Origin: Haloferacaceae archaeon | Lineage (GTDB): Archaea; Halobacteriota; Halobacteria; Halobacteriales; Haloferacaceae | Length of the DNA: 13,777 nt | Assembly (NCBI GenBank): GCA_018609965.1 | Contig: JAHENP010000008.1 | Coordinates: 1-13,777 of the forward strand | Direction: 5' to 3' | In this document: positions 6,026 to 12,617 of the stretch, in pieces | Numbering within the stretch: position 1 is the stretch's first letter | Layout of the letters: every line of letters begins with the position of its first letter | Position numbers and translations under genes: made by a program | The notes under the pieces: generated by a model | What the model was told of the DNA's origin: nothing | The model's database searches: none | Seen by the model: the letters and a program-made list of their open reading frames with translations, nothing else

Positions 6026-7518
6026 TCGACACCACCTCGTTGTCCGACCCCCGTCGTCTCGCTGGCTGTGACGGTCGCCTCCCGGTCGGTGTCGGCCGCC
6101 TTCGGGAACGAGGCCAGAAACGTCGACCCCTCCCCCTCCGTCGACTCGACCCAGATCTCCCCCTCGTGTCGTTCGACGATCTTCCGACACACCGCCAGCC
6201 CGATCCCCGTTCCGGACTCGTCGCCGCGTTCGTGGACCCGGTTGAACACGTCGAACACCGCCTCCTGTTTCGACGCTGGAATCCCCATCCCGTTGTCCTC
6301 GACGGCGAGCACCCACGTCTCGTCGCGTTCGGCCGCCGAGACGTGGACCCGCGGGTCCGCGTCGCCGGCGTACTTGATCGCGTTGGCGATCAGATTCTGG
6401 AGCAACATTCGGAGCTGGTTCGGGTCCGCGACGAGCGTCGGCAGTGAGTCGACGGTGAGTGTCGCGTCCGCGTCGTCGATCCGAACCGCGAGATCGTCGC
6501 GCACGTCACTCACCACCTCCCCGACCGGTGTCGGCTCCATCGGGTCGCCGTCGGTGTCGACCCGAGAGTACTCCAACAACCCGTCGATCATCGCCTGCAT
6601 CCGCTTGGCGCCGTCGACGGCGAAGTCCATGAACTCCTGTGCGTCCTCGTCGAGCTGGTCGGCGTACCGCCCCTCCAACAGCTGGACGTAGCTTGTCACC
6701 ATCCGCAACGGCTCCTTGAGATCGTGTGAGGCGACGTACGCGAACTGTTCGAGCCGCTCGTTGGACTCCGCTAACTTCTCCACGGTCGCCTCCAGCTTCT
6801 GTTGTGCCTCCCTGCGGTCCGTCACGTCCCGGGCGCTCACCTGGAACATCGGCGGCTCCCCCGGAATCTCGGCGGGAACGTAGATCTGTGAGAACTGTCG
6901 GTCGCCGATCGGCCCCTCCAACCGGGTCGGCTCGCCGGTGTCGAGCGCGTCCCGGCCCGCGGCCACGTACCGTTGTGCGTCCGCCTCCGGGAGGAGGTCG
7001 AACAAACTCCGACCGACGAGTTCGTCGGCCCCGTACGCCTCGCGGGCCGCCGGGTTCGCCGTCCGGATCACGCCGTCTGTCCCGATGTACGCGAGCAGCT
7101 CCGGCATGTTGTCGAACAACAGTTCGTACTTCTGCTGTGTCTGGCGTTGTTCGATCGCGTTGATGATCCGGTTGGTCAGCTCCTGAAACTGGTCGTCACC
7201 GCCGTCCTTCCGGACGTAGCCGGTGACGCCGGAGGCGATCGCCTCACTCGCGATCGCCTCGCTCCCCTCGCCGGTCACCAGGAAGAACGGTTGGTCGTGG
7301 CCGTCCGCCCGGATCGACTCCAACAGCTCCACCCCGTTCATCTCCGGCATCTGGTAGTCGCTGACGACACAGTGGATCTCCGTCCGCGACATCACCCGCC
7401 GCGCCAGCCGCGGCTCCGTCCGCACCGTCGTCTGGATCTCCTCGTGTGCCGCCAACGCGTCGGCGACGTGGTTCGCGTAGAACTCGCTGTCGTCGACGAC
7501 CAGCACCTGCAGTTCCAT
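6022..7518 (-). CDS. Hybrid sensor REC-PAS-histidine kinase
   Basis: 498 residues from ATG at 7518; longer upstream readings are Arg-rich and lie beyond the promoter. Domain order: receiver (1-about 122) with D9-D10, phosphoacceptor D54 in [12 protein letters not shown] and K104; PAS (about 128-235) starting [19 protein letters not shown]; a coiled linker (236-258); phosphotransfer helices with H265 in [12 protein letters not shown]; and HATPase with N-box [11 protein letters not shown] (N375), G1 DNGMGIP (408-414) and G2 GTGIGLA (436-442). No membrane segment is seen, so it is a soluble cytoplasmic sensor, with the PAS domain possibly binding a ligand or cofactor. The kinase core resembles those of phytochrome-type kinases that pair with Rcp1 regulators, and such a regulator is the next gene, overlapping by 4 nt. 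The signal is unknown. Confidence 0.93.
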   Translation of the reverse strand: MELQVLVVDDSEFYANHVADALAAHEEIQTTVRTEPRLARRVMSRTEIHCVVSDYQMPEMNGVELLESIRADGHDQPFFLVTGEGSEAIASEAIASGVTGYVRKDGGDDQFQELTNRIINAIEQRQTQQKYELLFDNMPELLAYIGTDGVIRTANPAAREAYGADELVGRSLFDLLPEADAQRYVAAGRDALDTGEPTRLEGPIGDRQFSQIYVPAEIPGEPPMFQVSARDVTDRREAQQKLEATVEKLAESNERLEQFAYVASHDLKEPLRMVTSYVQLLEGRYADQLDEDAQEFMDFAVDGAKRMQAMIDGLLEYSRVDTDGDPMEPTPVGEVVSDVRDDLAVRIDDADATLTVDSLPTLVADPNQLRMLLQNLIANAIKYAGDADPRVHVSAAERDETWVLAVEDNGMGIPASKQEAVFDVFNRVHERGDESGTGIGLAVCRKIVERHEGEIWVESTEGEGSTFLASFPKAADTDREATVTASETTGVGQRGGVE

Positions 7519-7545
7519 CGCTCTAACCCTACTCCGGTAGTACAC

Positions 7546-7557
7546 TACATAAAACTT
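7546..7557 (-). promoter_or_regulatory. Putative TATA box of the kinase-regulator-kinase operon
   Basis: Minus-strand AGTTTTATGTAG is centred about 33 nt before the ATG at 7518, in the most AT-rich stretch of the spacer. A transcript starting about 26 nt downstream would have a leader of only about 7 nt. It is the only good TATA candidate for the three minus-strand signalling genes. Confidence 0.55.
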
Positions 7558-7577
7558 CGCTAGAATGAAAGCCCTCT

Positions 7578-7681
7578 GACAGCTGTCCGGGTCACTGTGG
7601 GTGACCACCCAGCGGCGGCTGGGACGCGCGCAGGCGGTGAGTCGCCACGAACCGCCGAGAGACCACCGGACGCGGGTGGTC
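7578..7681. repeat. Cluster of five back-to-back inverted repeats (possible structured RNA)
   Basis: Five consecutive dyads occupy 104 bases. They are GACAGCTGTC (7578-7587); GGTCAC/GTGACC with a 5-nt loop (7590-7606); CCCAGC/GCTGGG with a 4-nt loop (7608-7623); GGCGGT/ACCGCC with a 12-nt loop (7633-7656); and GACCACC/GGTGGTC with a 7-nt loop (7661-7681). All arms pair perfectly. The region codes for nothing convincing in any frame. It lies between the promoter of the signalling operon and a possible small minus-strand gene. It could be a noncoding RNA, a structured 3' end of the small gene, or a protein-binding site cluster. I could not match it to tRNA, SRP RNA or RNase P. Chance pairing in GC-rich DNA is a real alternative. 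Confidence 0.4.
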
Positions 7682-7682
7682 G

Positions 7683-7787
7683 TCACAACGGTTCCGCGAA
7701 GATCGACGTGAGGTGGGTGCTGTCGCGGCCCTCGGCGCTCCGGTCTTCCAGTTCGTCGACGACGTGGTTGTTTTCTGGTACAGACAC
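7683..7787 (-). CDS. Possible 34-residue acidic protein
   Basis: From GTG at 7787 the minus strand reads VSVPENNHVVDELEDRS, then AEGRDSTHLTSIFAEPL and TGA. Composition is acidic and third positions are almost all G/C, as in real haloarchaeal genes, while the other frames here are Arg- or Ser-rich. A second in-frame GTG lies two codons upstream. A TATTAGTA box on the opposite side of a palindrome (7823-7830) could be its promoter, giving a leader of about 15 nt. I do not recognise the protein. It has no membrane segment or Cys motif. It could be a genuine microprotein or the decayed end of an older gene. Confidence 0.35.
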   Translation of the reverse strand: MSVPENNHVVDELEDRSAEGRDSTHLTSIFAEPL

Positions 7788-7801
7788 TCTCACACACGGT
7801 G

Positions 7802-7818
7802 GCGGGGTTGAACCCCGC
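7802..7818. promoter_or_regulatory. 17-bp palindrome upstream of DP2 and the small ORF
   Basis: GCGGGGTT-g-AACCCCGC is a perfect 8-bp inverted repeat around one central base. It lies between the small minus-strand ORF and an AT-rich TATTAGTACTG stretch. A dimeric regulator could bind such a site. The arms recall a tRNA T-arm, but no tRNA body surrounds them. Confidence 0.4.
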
Positions 7819-7842
7819 TCGGTATTAGTACTGTTTTGTTGG

Positions 7843-7855
7843 AATCGAAACGATT
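7843..7855. promoter_or_regulatory. Short dyad upstream of the DP2 promoter
   Basis: AATCG-aaa-CGATT is a 5-bp-arm dyad centred at 7849, about 33 bp before the probable DP2 TATA box. It is a candidate operator, low confidence because of its short arms. Confidence 0.25.
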
Positions 7856-7878
7856 GTGCGCGTGGAGCGGGACACGGG

Positions 7879-7886
7879 CTTTTAGT
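7879..7886 (+). promoter_or_regulatory. Putative TATA box of the DP2 gene
   Basis: CTTTTAGT follows a GC-rich BRE-like segment and is centred near 7882. A start of transcription about 26 nt downstream (about 7908) would leave the in-frame GTG at 7904 outside the mRNA. This supports translation from the GTG at 7967 with a leader of about 60 nt. Confidence 0.45.
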
Positions 7887-7966
7887 CGGTCGGGCGCACA
7901 GAGGTGCGACGTGAGACGACGAGGACCGACGGGAGACGGACGGCGATCGGTCCGGGGGGAGACGGC

Positions 7967-10900
7967 GTGAGACCGGCCGACGAGCGGTACTTCGAACGGA
8001 TCGAGGACCAACTCGACGAGGCGTTCGACCGCGCACGGGCGGCGAAACAACGCGGGTTGGACCCGGAGCCGGCAATCGAGATCCCGGTCGCGCGGGACAT
8101 GGCCGACCGGGTCGAGAACATCCTCGGGATCGACGGCGTCGCACAGCGGGTGCGCGAACTCGACGGCCAGATGTCACGCGAGGAGGCCGCACTCGAACTC
8201 GTGACGGACTTCGTCGAGGGGACCGTCGGCGAGTTCGACTCCCCGGCAGGGAAGATCGAGGGGGCGGTGCGGACGGCGGTCGCGCTCCTGACGGAGGGGG
8301 TCGTCGCCGCCCCCATCGAGGGGATCGACCGGGTCGAGCTGTTGGAGAACGACGACGGCACACAGTTCGTCAACGTCTACTACGCCGGACCGATCCGGTC
8401 TGCGGGCGGCACCGCACAGGCGTTGTCCGTGTTGGTGGCCGACTACGCGCGGTCGTTGCTGGACATCGACCAGTTCCGCCCGCGAGACGAGGAGGTCGAG
8501 CGGTACGCCGAAGAGATCGATCTCTACGACTCGGAGACCGGGCTCCAGTACACGCCGAAGCAGGCGGAGACAACGTTCATCGCCGACCGCATGCCGATCA
8601 TGCTCGACGGGGAGGCGACCAGCGACCGGGAGGTGGAGGGGTTCCGGGATCTCGACCGGATCGACACCAACGCCGCTCGGGGCGGGATGTGTCTCGTGCT
8701 CGCGGAGGGGATCGCGCTGAAGGCGCCGAAGATTCAACGGTACACCCGCCAACTCGACGAGGTCGAGTGGCCGTGGCTCCAGGACCTCATCGACGGAACG
8801 TACGGGGAAAGCGACGCGGACGGCGAGTCCGACGAGGCGACGGGCGGTGACACCGCGGGCAAGGGAGGGACGGATGTCGCCGACGCCGGTGAGACCGACG
8901 GCAGTGACGAGGACACCGACGGAGACGTACCGCCACGCGCAGAGCCCAGCGAGAAGTTCCTCCGGGACCTGATCGCCGGCCGTCCCGTGTTCAGCCACCC
9001 CTCGGAGTCGGGCGGGTTCCGGCTCCGTTACGGGCGGGCGCGCAACCACGGGTTCGCGACCGCGGGCGTCCACCCAGCGATGATGCATCTGGTCGACGAC
9101 TTCCTCGCGACCGGGACACAGATCAAGACGGAACGCCCGGGGAAAGCCGCCGGCGTGGTGCCGGTCGACTCCATCGAGGGGCCGACCGTCCGGCTGGCCA
9201 ACGGGGACGTGCGCCGGATCGACGACCCACAGGAGGCGTTGGCGGTCCGCAACGGCGTCGAGGAGATTCTCGACTTGGGGGAGTATCTCGTCAACTATGG
9301 GGAGTTCGTCGAGAACAACCACCCGCTCGCGCCGGCGGCGTACGCGGTCGAGTGGTGGGTCCAGGAGTTCGCCGACGCCGGCGCGGACGTACGGGCGTTG
9401 CGAGACGACCCGACGGTCTCACTCGACGACCCCACACCAGAGGAGGCGTTGGCGTGGGCCGACGACTACGACGCACCGTTCCACCCGGCGTACACCTACC
9501 TCTGGCACGACATCACCGTCGACGAGTTCGAGCAGTTGGCTGCGGCTGTCGCCGACGGCGAGGTGACGGGGGACGTGTTGGTGGTCGAGGGGATTGAGCC
9601 TGTCGCCCGCACGCTGGAGACGTTGTTGGTCGAACACACCCAGACGGCAGACGCGATCCGAGTGCCGGCGTTCCGGCCGTTGCTCCGCCAACTGGGGATC
9701 GACGACGCGCTCCGCCGGAGCTGGGACCAGCTTCCGGAGTCGGCACGGACGTACGACGACGGGGACAACGCGATCCGTGCGGCCAACGCCGTCACACCGT
9801 TCCAGGTCCGGGAGCGTGCCCCGACCCGGGTTGGCAACCGGATGGGCCGCCCCGAGAAGTCCGAGTCCCGGGAGCTGTCGCCGGCGGTCCACACCCTCTT
9901 CCCGATTGGGGAGGCCGGCGGGAACCAACGCTCTGTCGGGGAGGCGGCCCGCACCCGCACGGACGCGGGTCGGGGCGTGATCGAGGCCCGGGTCGGCGAC
10001 CGCGCGTGTCCCGACTGCGGGGAGCACACGTACGAACTCCAGTGTGACTGTGGCGCACATACGGAGCCGTACTACGAGTGCCGGGAGTGCGAGACGGTGT
10101 GTGAACCAGACGAGTCCGGCCGCGTCGTCTGTGACCGGTGTGACCGCGAGGTGGAGAGCCCCCGCGAGTTCACGATCGACCTCAACGAGACGTTGGCGAC
10201 GGCACTCGACGACATCGGGGAACGGGAGGGTGCCTTCGAGATGCTGAAAGGCGTCAAGGGGTTGTCGTCGGCGGACAAGACGCCCGAGCCGCTGGGGAAA
10301 GGTGTGTTGCGGGCGAAACACGGTGTCTCGGCGTTCAAAGACGGCACCGTCCGCTACGACATGACCGATCTGCCGGTGACGGCCGTCCGGCCGGCGGAAC
10401 TGGACGTGACCGCCGACCACTTCCGTCAGTTGGGCTACGAGACGGATGTCGACGGCGAGCCGTTGCGCCACGACGACCAACTGGTCGAACTGAAGGTGCA
10501 GGACATCGTCCTCTCGGACGGTGCCGCCCAACACATGATGCGGACGGCGGACTTCGTCGACGACCTACTGGAAGGGTTCTACGATCTGGAGCCGTTCTAC
10601 GAGGTGAACGAACGCGACGATCTGGTCGGGGAGCTGGTGTTCGGGATGGCCCCCCACACGAGCGCCGCGGTCGTCGGCCGTGTTGTCGGGTTCACCTCCG
10701 CGGCGGTCGGCTACGCACACCCGTACTTCCACGCGGCGAAACGGCGGAACTGTTTCCACCCAGACACGAAGCTCTGGTACGAAGACGAGACGGGGGCGGT
10801 CCACCACGACCGGATCGAGACGTTCGTCGAACGCTATCTCGACGAGGCGAGCGCAGAGACGGACGACTTCGGAACGGTCGTCTCGGAACTAGACGACATG

Positions 10901-12076
10901 GACGTGTGGGTGCCGTCGGTGACTGCCAACGGCGAGGAGGTCCGCCGTCCGGTGGAGGCGGTGAGCAGACACCACGCACCCGACCACATGGTCGAGGTGC
11001 GGGTCGATGGCGACCGGACGCTCACCGTGACGCCGGACCACTCGATGCTCGTCACCCGCGCCGATAAACTCGAACGCGCCGACGCTCGCGACCTCGCCGT
11101 CGGCGACGAACTCCCGGTGCCGACAGCACGCGGCGGCGTCCCCGACGCCGACGAGCGCGCTGGTACCGAACGCGGCGCTCCCACGACGGACCGAGCAGCC
11201 ACCGACGGCGGCACCGCGACTGCCACGGTGACTGGCACGGAGATCATCGAGAGCGGCACGACACACACGTACAACCTCACAGTCGAGGGAACGCACGCGC
11301 TCGTCGCCGAAGACACATACGTCGCCCAGTGCGACGGCGACGAGGACTGTGTCATGCTTCTGCTCGACGGACTGTTGAATTTCTCCGAGACTTTCTTGCC
11401 AGATCAGCGCGGCGGAAAGATGGATGCACCCTTGGTGATGTCCTCGCGGATCGACCCGACAGAGATCGACGACGAGGCCCACAACATGGACATCGTCGAC
11501 CAGTATCCGCGAGCGTTCTACGAGGCGACACGCGAGCAGGCGGACCCGGAGGCGGTCGACGTGCAGATCGCCGAAGACACCCTCGACACGGACGGCCAGT
11601 ACCGCGGGTTCGACCACACCCACGACACCTCGAACATCCACATGGGGCCGTCACTGTCGGCGTACAAGACGCTGGGCTCGATGATGGACAAGATGGACGC
11701 ACAGTTGGAGCTGTCGCGGACGCTCCGCGCGGTCGACGAGACGGACGTGGCCGAACGGGTGATCGAGTCCCACTTCCTGCCGGACCTGATCGGCAACCTC
11801 CGGGCGTTCGCCAGCCAGGAGACCCGGTGTCTCGACTGCGGCGAGAAGTACCGTCGGATGCCGCTGACCGGCGCCTGCCGGGAGTGTGGCGGCGACGTGA
11901 ACCTCACCGTCCACCGCGGGTCGGTGAACAAGTACATGGACACCGCCAAGGAGGTCGCCGCGGAGTTCGGCTGTCGGGAGTACACGAAACAACGGCTGGA
12001 GATTCTCGACACGTCGCTGGCGTCGATCTTCGAGAACGACAACAACAAGCCGACGAGTATCGAGGATTTCATGTAG
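7967..12076 (+). CDS. polC: DNA polymerase D large subunit DP2 with mini-intein
   Basis: 1369 codons from GTG at 7967, chosen because the DP2-like sequence (ADERYFERIEDQLDEAF) begins there. An in-frame GTG at 7904 would add 21 Arg/Gly-rich residues and lies before the likely transcription start. DP2 is the catalytic chain of the euryarchaeal replicative polymerase PolD and pairs with the small exonuclease subunit DP1. Landmarks: GPIRSAGGTA (141-150); an acidic Asp/Gly/Thr-rich insertion (about 281-325); a zinc-binding Cys cluster CPDCGE...CDCG...CRECE...CDRCD (about 681-725); AAKRRN followed by an intein (929-1121); catalytic CDGDEDC (D1123, D1125); a second zinc finger CLDCGEKY...CRECGG (about 1288-1309); and a C-terminal TSIEDFM that resembles the DP2 PCNA-interacting tail. 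Without the intein the mature protein is about 1176 residues, normal for the family. A T-run follows the stop. Confidence 0.97.
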   Translation: MRPADERYFERIEDQLDEAFDRARAAKQRGLDPEPAIEIPVARDMADRVENILGIDGVAQRVRELDGQMSREEAALELVTDFVEGTVGEFDSPAGKIEGAVRTAVALLTEGVVAAPIEGIDRVELLENDDGTQFVNVYYAGPIRSAGGTAQALSVLVADYARSLLDIDQFRPRDEEVERYAEEIDLYDSETGLQYTPKQAETTFIADRMPIMLDGEATSDREVEGFRDLDRIDTNAARGGMCLVLAEGIALKAPKIQRYTRQLDEVEWPWLQDLIDGTYGESDADGESDEATGGDTAGKGGTDVADAGETDGSDEDTDGDVPPRAEPSEKFLRDLIAGRPVFSHPSESGGFRLRYGRARNHGFATAGVHPAMMHLVDDFLATGTQIKTERPGKAAGVVPVDSIEGPTVRLANGDVRRIDDPQEALAVRNGVEEILDLGEYLVNYGEFVENNHPLAPAAYAVEWWVQEFADAGADVRALRDDPTVSLDDPTPEEALAWADDYDAPFHPAYTYLWHDITVDEFEQLAAAVADGEVTGDVLVVEGIEPVARTLETLLVEHTQTADAIRVPAFRPLLRQLGIDDALRRSWDQLPESARTYDDGDNAIRAANAVTPFQVRERAPTRVGNRMGRPEKSESRELSPAVHTLFPIGEAGGNQRSVGEAARTRTDAGRGVIEARVGDRACPDCGEHTYELQCDCGAHTEPYYECRECETVCEPDESGRVVCDRCDREVESPREFTIDLNETLATALDDIGEREGAFEMLKGVKGLSSADKTPEPLGKGVLRAKHGVSAFKDGTVRYDMTDLPVTAVRPAELDVTADHFRQLGYETDVDGEPLRHDDQLVELKVQDIVLSDGAAQHMMRTADFVDDLLEGFYDLEPFYEVNERDDLVGELVFGMAPHTSAAVVGRVVGFTSAAVGYAHPYFHAAKRRNCFHPDTKLWYEDETGAVHHDRIETFVERYLDEASAETDDFGTVVSELDDMDVWVPSVTANGEEVRRPVEAVSRHHAPDHMVEVRVDGDRTLTVTPDHSMLVTRADKLERADARDLAVGDELPVPTARGGVPDADERAGTERGAPTTDRAATDGGTATATVTGTEIIESGTTHTYNLTVEGTHALVAEDTYVAQCDGDEDCVMLLLDGLLNFSETFLPDQRGGKMDAPLVMSSRIDPTEIDDEAHNMDIVDQYPRAFYEATREQADPEAVDVQIAEDTLDTDGQYRGFDHTHDTSNIHMGPSLSAYKTLGSMMDKMDAQLELSRTLRAVDETDVAERVIESHFLPDLIGNLRAFASQETRCLDCGEKYRRMPLTGACRECGGDVNLTVHRGSVNKYMDTAKEVAAEFGCREYTKQRLEILDTSLASIFENDNNKPTSIEDFM
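8808..8950 (+). repeat. Acidic low-complexity insertion within DP2
   Basis: About 45 residues (GESDADGESDEATGGD onward, to DEDTDGDVPPRAEPSEKF) rich in Asp, Glu, Gly and Thr separate conserved DP2 blocks. Such acidic loops are common halophilic expansions at surface positions. It probably does not affect catalysis. Confidence 0.6.
10751..11329 (+). mobile_element. Mini-intein in DP2 (PolII site), C-terminal Gln
   Basis: 193 residues inserted in frame between AAKRRN and CDGDEDC. Block A is CFHPDTKLWYED with nucleophile Cys1. Block B is LTVTPDHSML with the TxxH motif (T94, H97). Block F is HTYNLTVEGTHALVAEDTY. Block G is YVAQ followed by Cys+1 of the extein. The middle (about 122-165) is a Thr/Ala/Asp-rich linker, and no LAGLIDADG-type endonuclease motifs are present, so this is a mini-intein unable to home by itself. 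The last residue is Gln (Q193) rather than Asn, and the residue before it is Ala rather than His. The PolII intein of Pyrococcus abyssi at this site also ends in Gln and has been shown to splice, so splicing is plausible here. The insertion separates RRN from the catalytic DGD, so the precursor should be inactive until spliced. Confidence 0.93.
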
Positions 12077-12090
12077 AACGACACAACGAC

Positions 12091-12097
12091 CTTTTTC
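12091..12097 (+). terminator. T-run terminator after DP2
   Basis: CTTTTTC begins 15 nt after the DP2 stop codon (12074-12076). Short T-runs on the coding strand are the usual archaeal termination signal. A hairpin lies just downstream. Confidence 0.5.
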
Positions 12098-12104
12098 ACT
12101 CCTC

Positions 12105-12133
12105 GGGGTGGCCTCCCTGCGGTCGGCCACCCC
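12105..12133. repeat. 9-bp perfect hairpin flanked by T-run and A-run
   Basis: GGGGTGGCC (12105-12113) pairs with GGCCACCCC (12125-12133) around an 11-nt loop. T5 lies at 12092-12096 on its left and A6 at 12138-12143 on its right, so the whole is roughly symmetrical about 12119. On each strand the T-run precedes the stem, unlike a bacterial intrinsic terminator. It may protect 3' ends, stop transcription in both directions, or be a member of a dispersed extragenic repeat. Confidence 0.55.
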
Positions 12134-12158
12134 AAGGAAAAAATGTCGATCAAAAAGG

Positions 12159-12200
12159 CGCTCGCTCGTTCCCTCACTTCGTTCGGTCACTCGCTCGCGT
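12159..12200. repeat. Degenerate TCGCTC/TCACTTCG repeat tract
   Basis: The tract reads GCTCGCTCGTTCCCTCACTT then CGTTCGGTCACTCGCTCGCG. It is built from variants of TCGYTC and TCACTCG. Degenerate tracts of this style are frequent in haloarchaeal intergenic DNA. It leads directly into the CGC-hexamer array. Confidence 0.4.
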
Positions 12201-12220
12201 CTGCTGTCGTAGTGCTGTCT

Positions 12221-12371
12221 GCACCCGCTCCGCATCCGCGTCCGCTCCGCGTCCGCATCCGCGTCCGCTCCGCATCCGCACCCGCTCCGCGTCCGCACCC
12301 GCACCACACCCGCTCCGCGTTCGCATCCGCTCCGCACCCGCACCGCATCCGCGACCGCTCCGCATCCGCGA
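12221..12371. repeat. CGCTC-phased hexamer array (minisatellite)
   Basis: About 150 bases are made of the hexamers CGCATC, CGCGTC, CGCACC and CGCGAC punctuated by the pentamer CGCTC roughly every 17-28 bases. The complementary strand therefore carries GCGG-type GG doublets every six bases. Reading frames through it give low-complexity Arg/Pro/Ser or Arg/Gly/Ala peptides, so it is not a convincing gene. It occupies the middle of the 541-base spacer between DP2 and the next gene. Replication slippage or recombination could have made it. Confidence 0.7.
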
Positions 12372-12617
12372 CAGCTTGTGATTTTCTGTCCTGTTGTCCG
12401 GCGGCGTGTGGGTTCACTCGACTGAGGTGGTGACCGTTGCTCTGCTGGTCCGGTTGCCGCGGTGGCGCGGTGGATAGTTCGGTGTAGCCTGCGAGGTGTC
12501 TCGTCGCGGTGAGAGGGTGCCACCGTGGGTCTGTCTGGCGGCGGAGTGCCGCGTTCGTCTGGCAGGCTCGTCCCGGAACACAAGCGTTTCAACTGTACCG
12601 CGGCAGGGAGACACACG
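12372..12617. other. Non-coding remainder of the spacer
   Basis: Between the hexamer array and the next start codon there is no convincing ORF on either strand, no tRNA, and no clear repeat. The only candidate signal is a weak AT-richer box near 12585-12592 before the downstream gene. Base composition is slightly less GC-rich than in the genes. Decayed coding sequence is possible, but no trace is recognisable. Confidence 0.5.
12584..12593 (+). promoter_or_regulatory. Weak promoter candidate for the sulfotransferase-like gene
   Basis: CGTTTCAACT is centred about 30 nt before the ATG at 12618, which would give a leader of only a few bases. It is a poor match to a TATA box, so confidence is low. 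Confidence 0.3.

Noticed and set aside
7802..7818. tRNA T-arm or tRNA gene
   Set aside because: The arms and loop resemble a T-arm (GTTCAAC loop on the minus strand), but the pairing register is wrong and there is no acceptor, D or anticodon arm around it.
7597..7914. 105-codon plus-strand ORF before DP2
   Set aside because: It crosses the stem-loop cluster, the palindrome and the promoter region. Composition changes erratically and the product is not acidic.
7904..7966. DP2 start at GTG 7904
   Set aside because: It adds 21 Arg/Gly-rich residues without DP2 character and lies before the transcription start predicted from the TATA box. GTG at 7967 fits the family N-terminus.
12221..12371. 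CRISPR array
   Set aside because: Repeat units are 5-6 bases with no unique spacers and no cas genes nearby.
12174..12417. Minus-strand Arg/Gly/Ala repeat ORFs across the hexamer array
   Set aside because: Simple translation of the repeat, with no start signal and no non-repeat domain.
12143..12433. 96-codon plus-strand ORF starting MSIKKALARSLTSFGHS with an AAGGA a few bases upstream
   Set aside because: Most of it translates the hexamer array into Arg/Pro/Ser/His repeats. The product is basic and low complexity, so the ORF is probably accidental.
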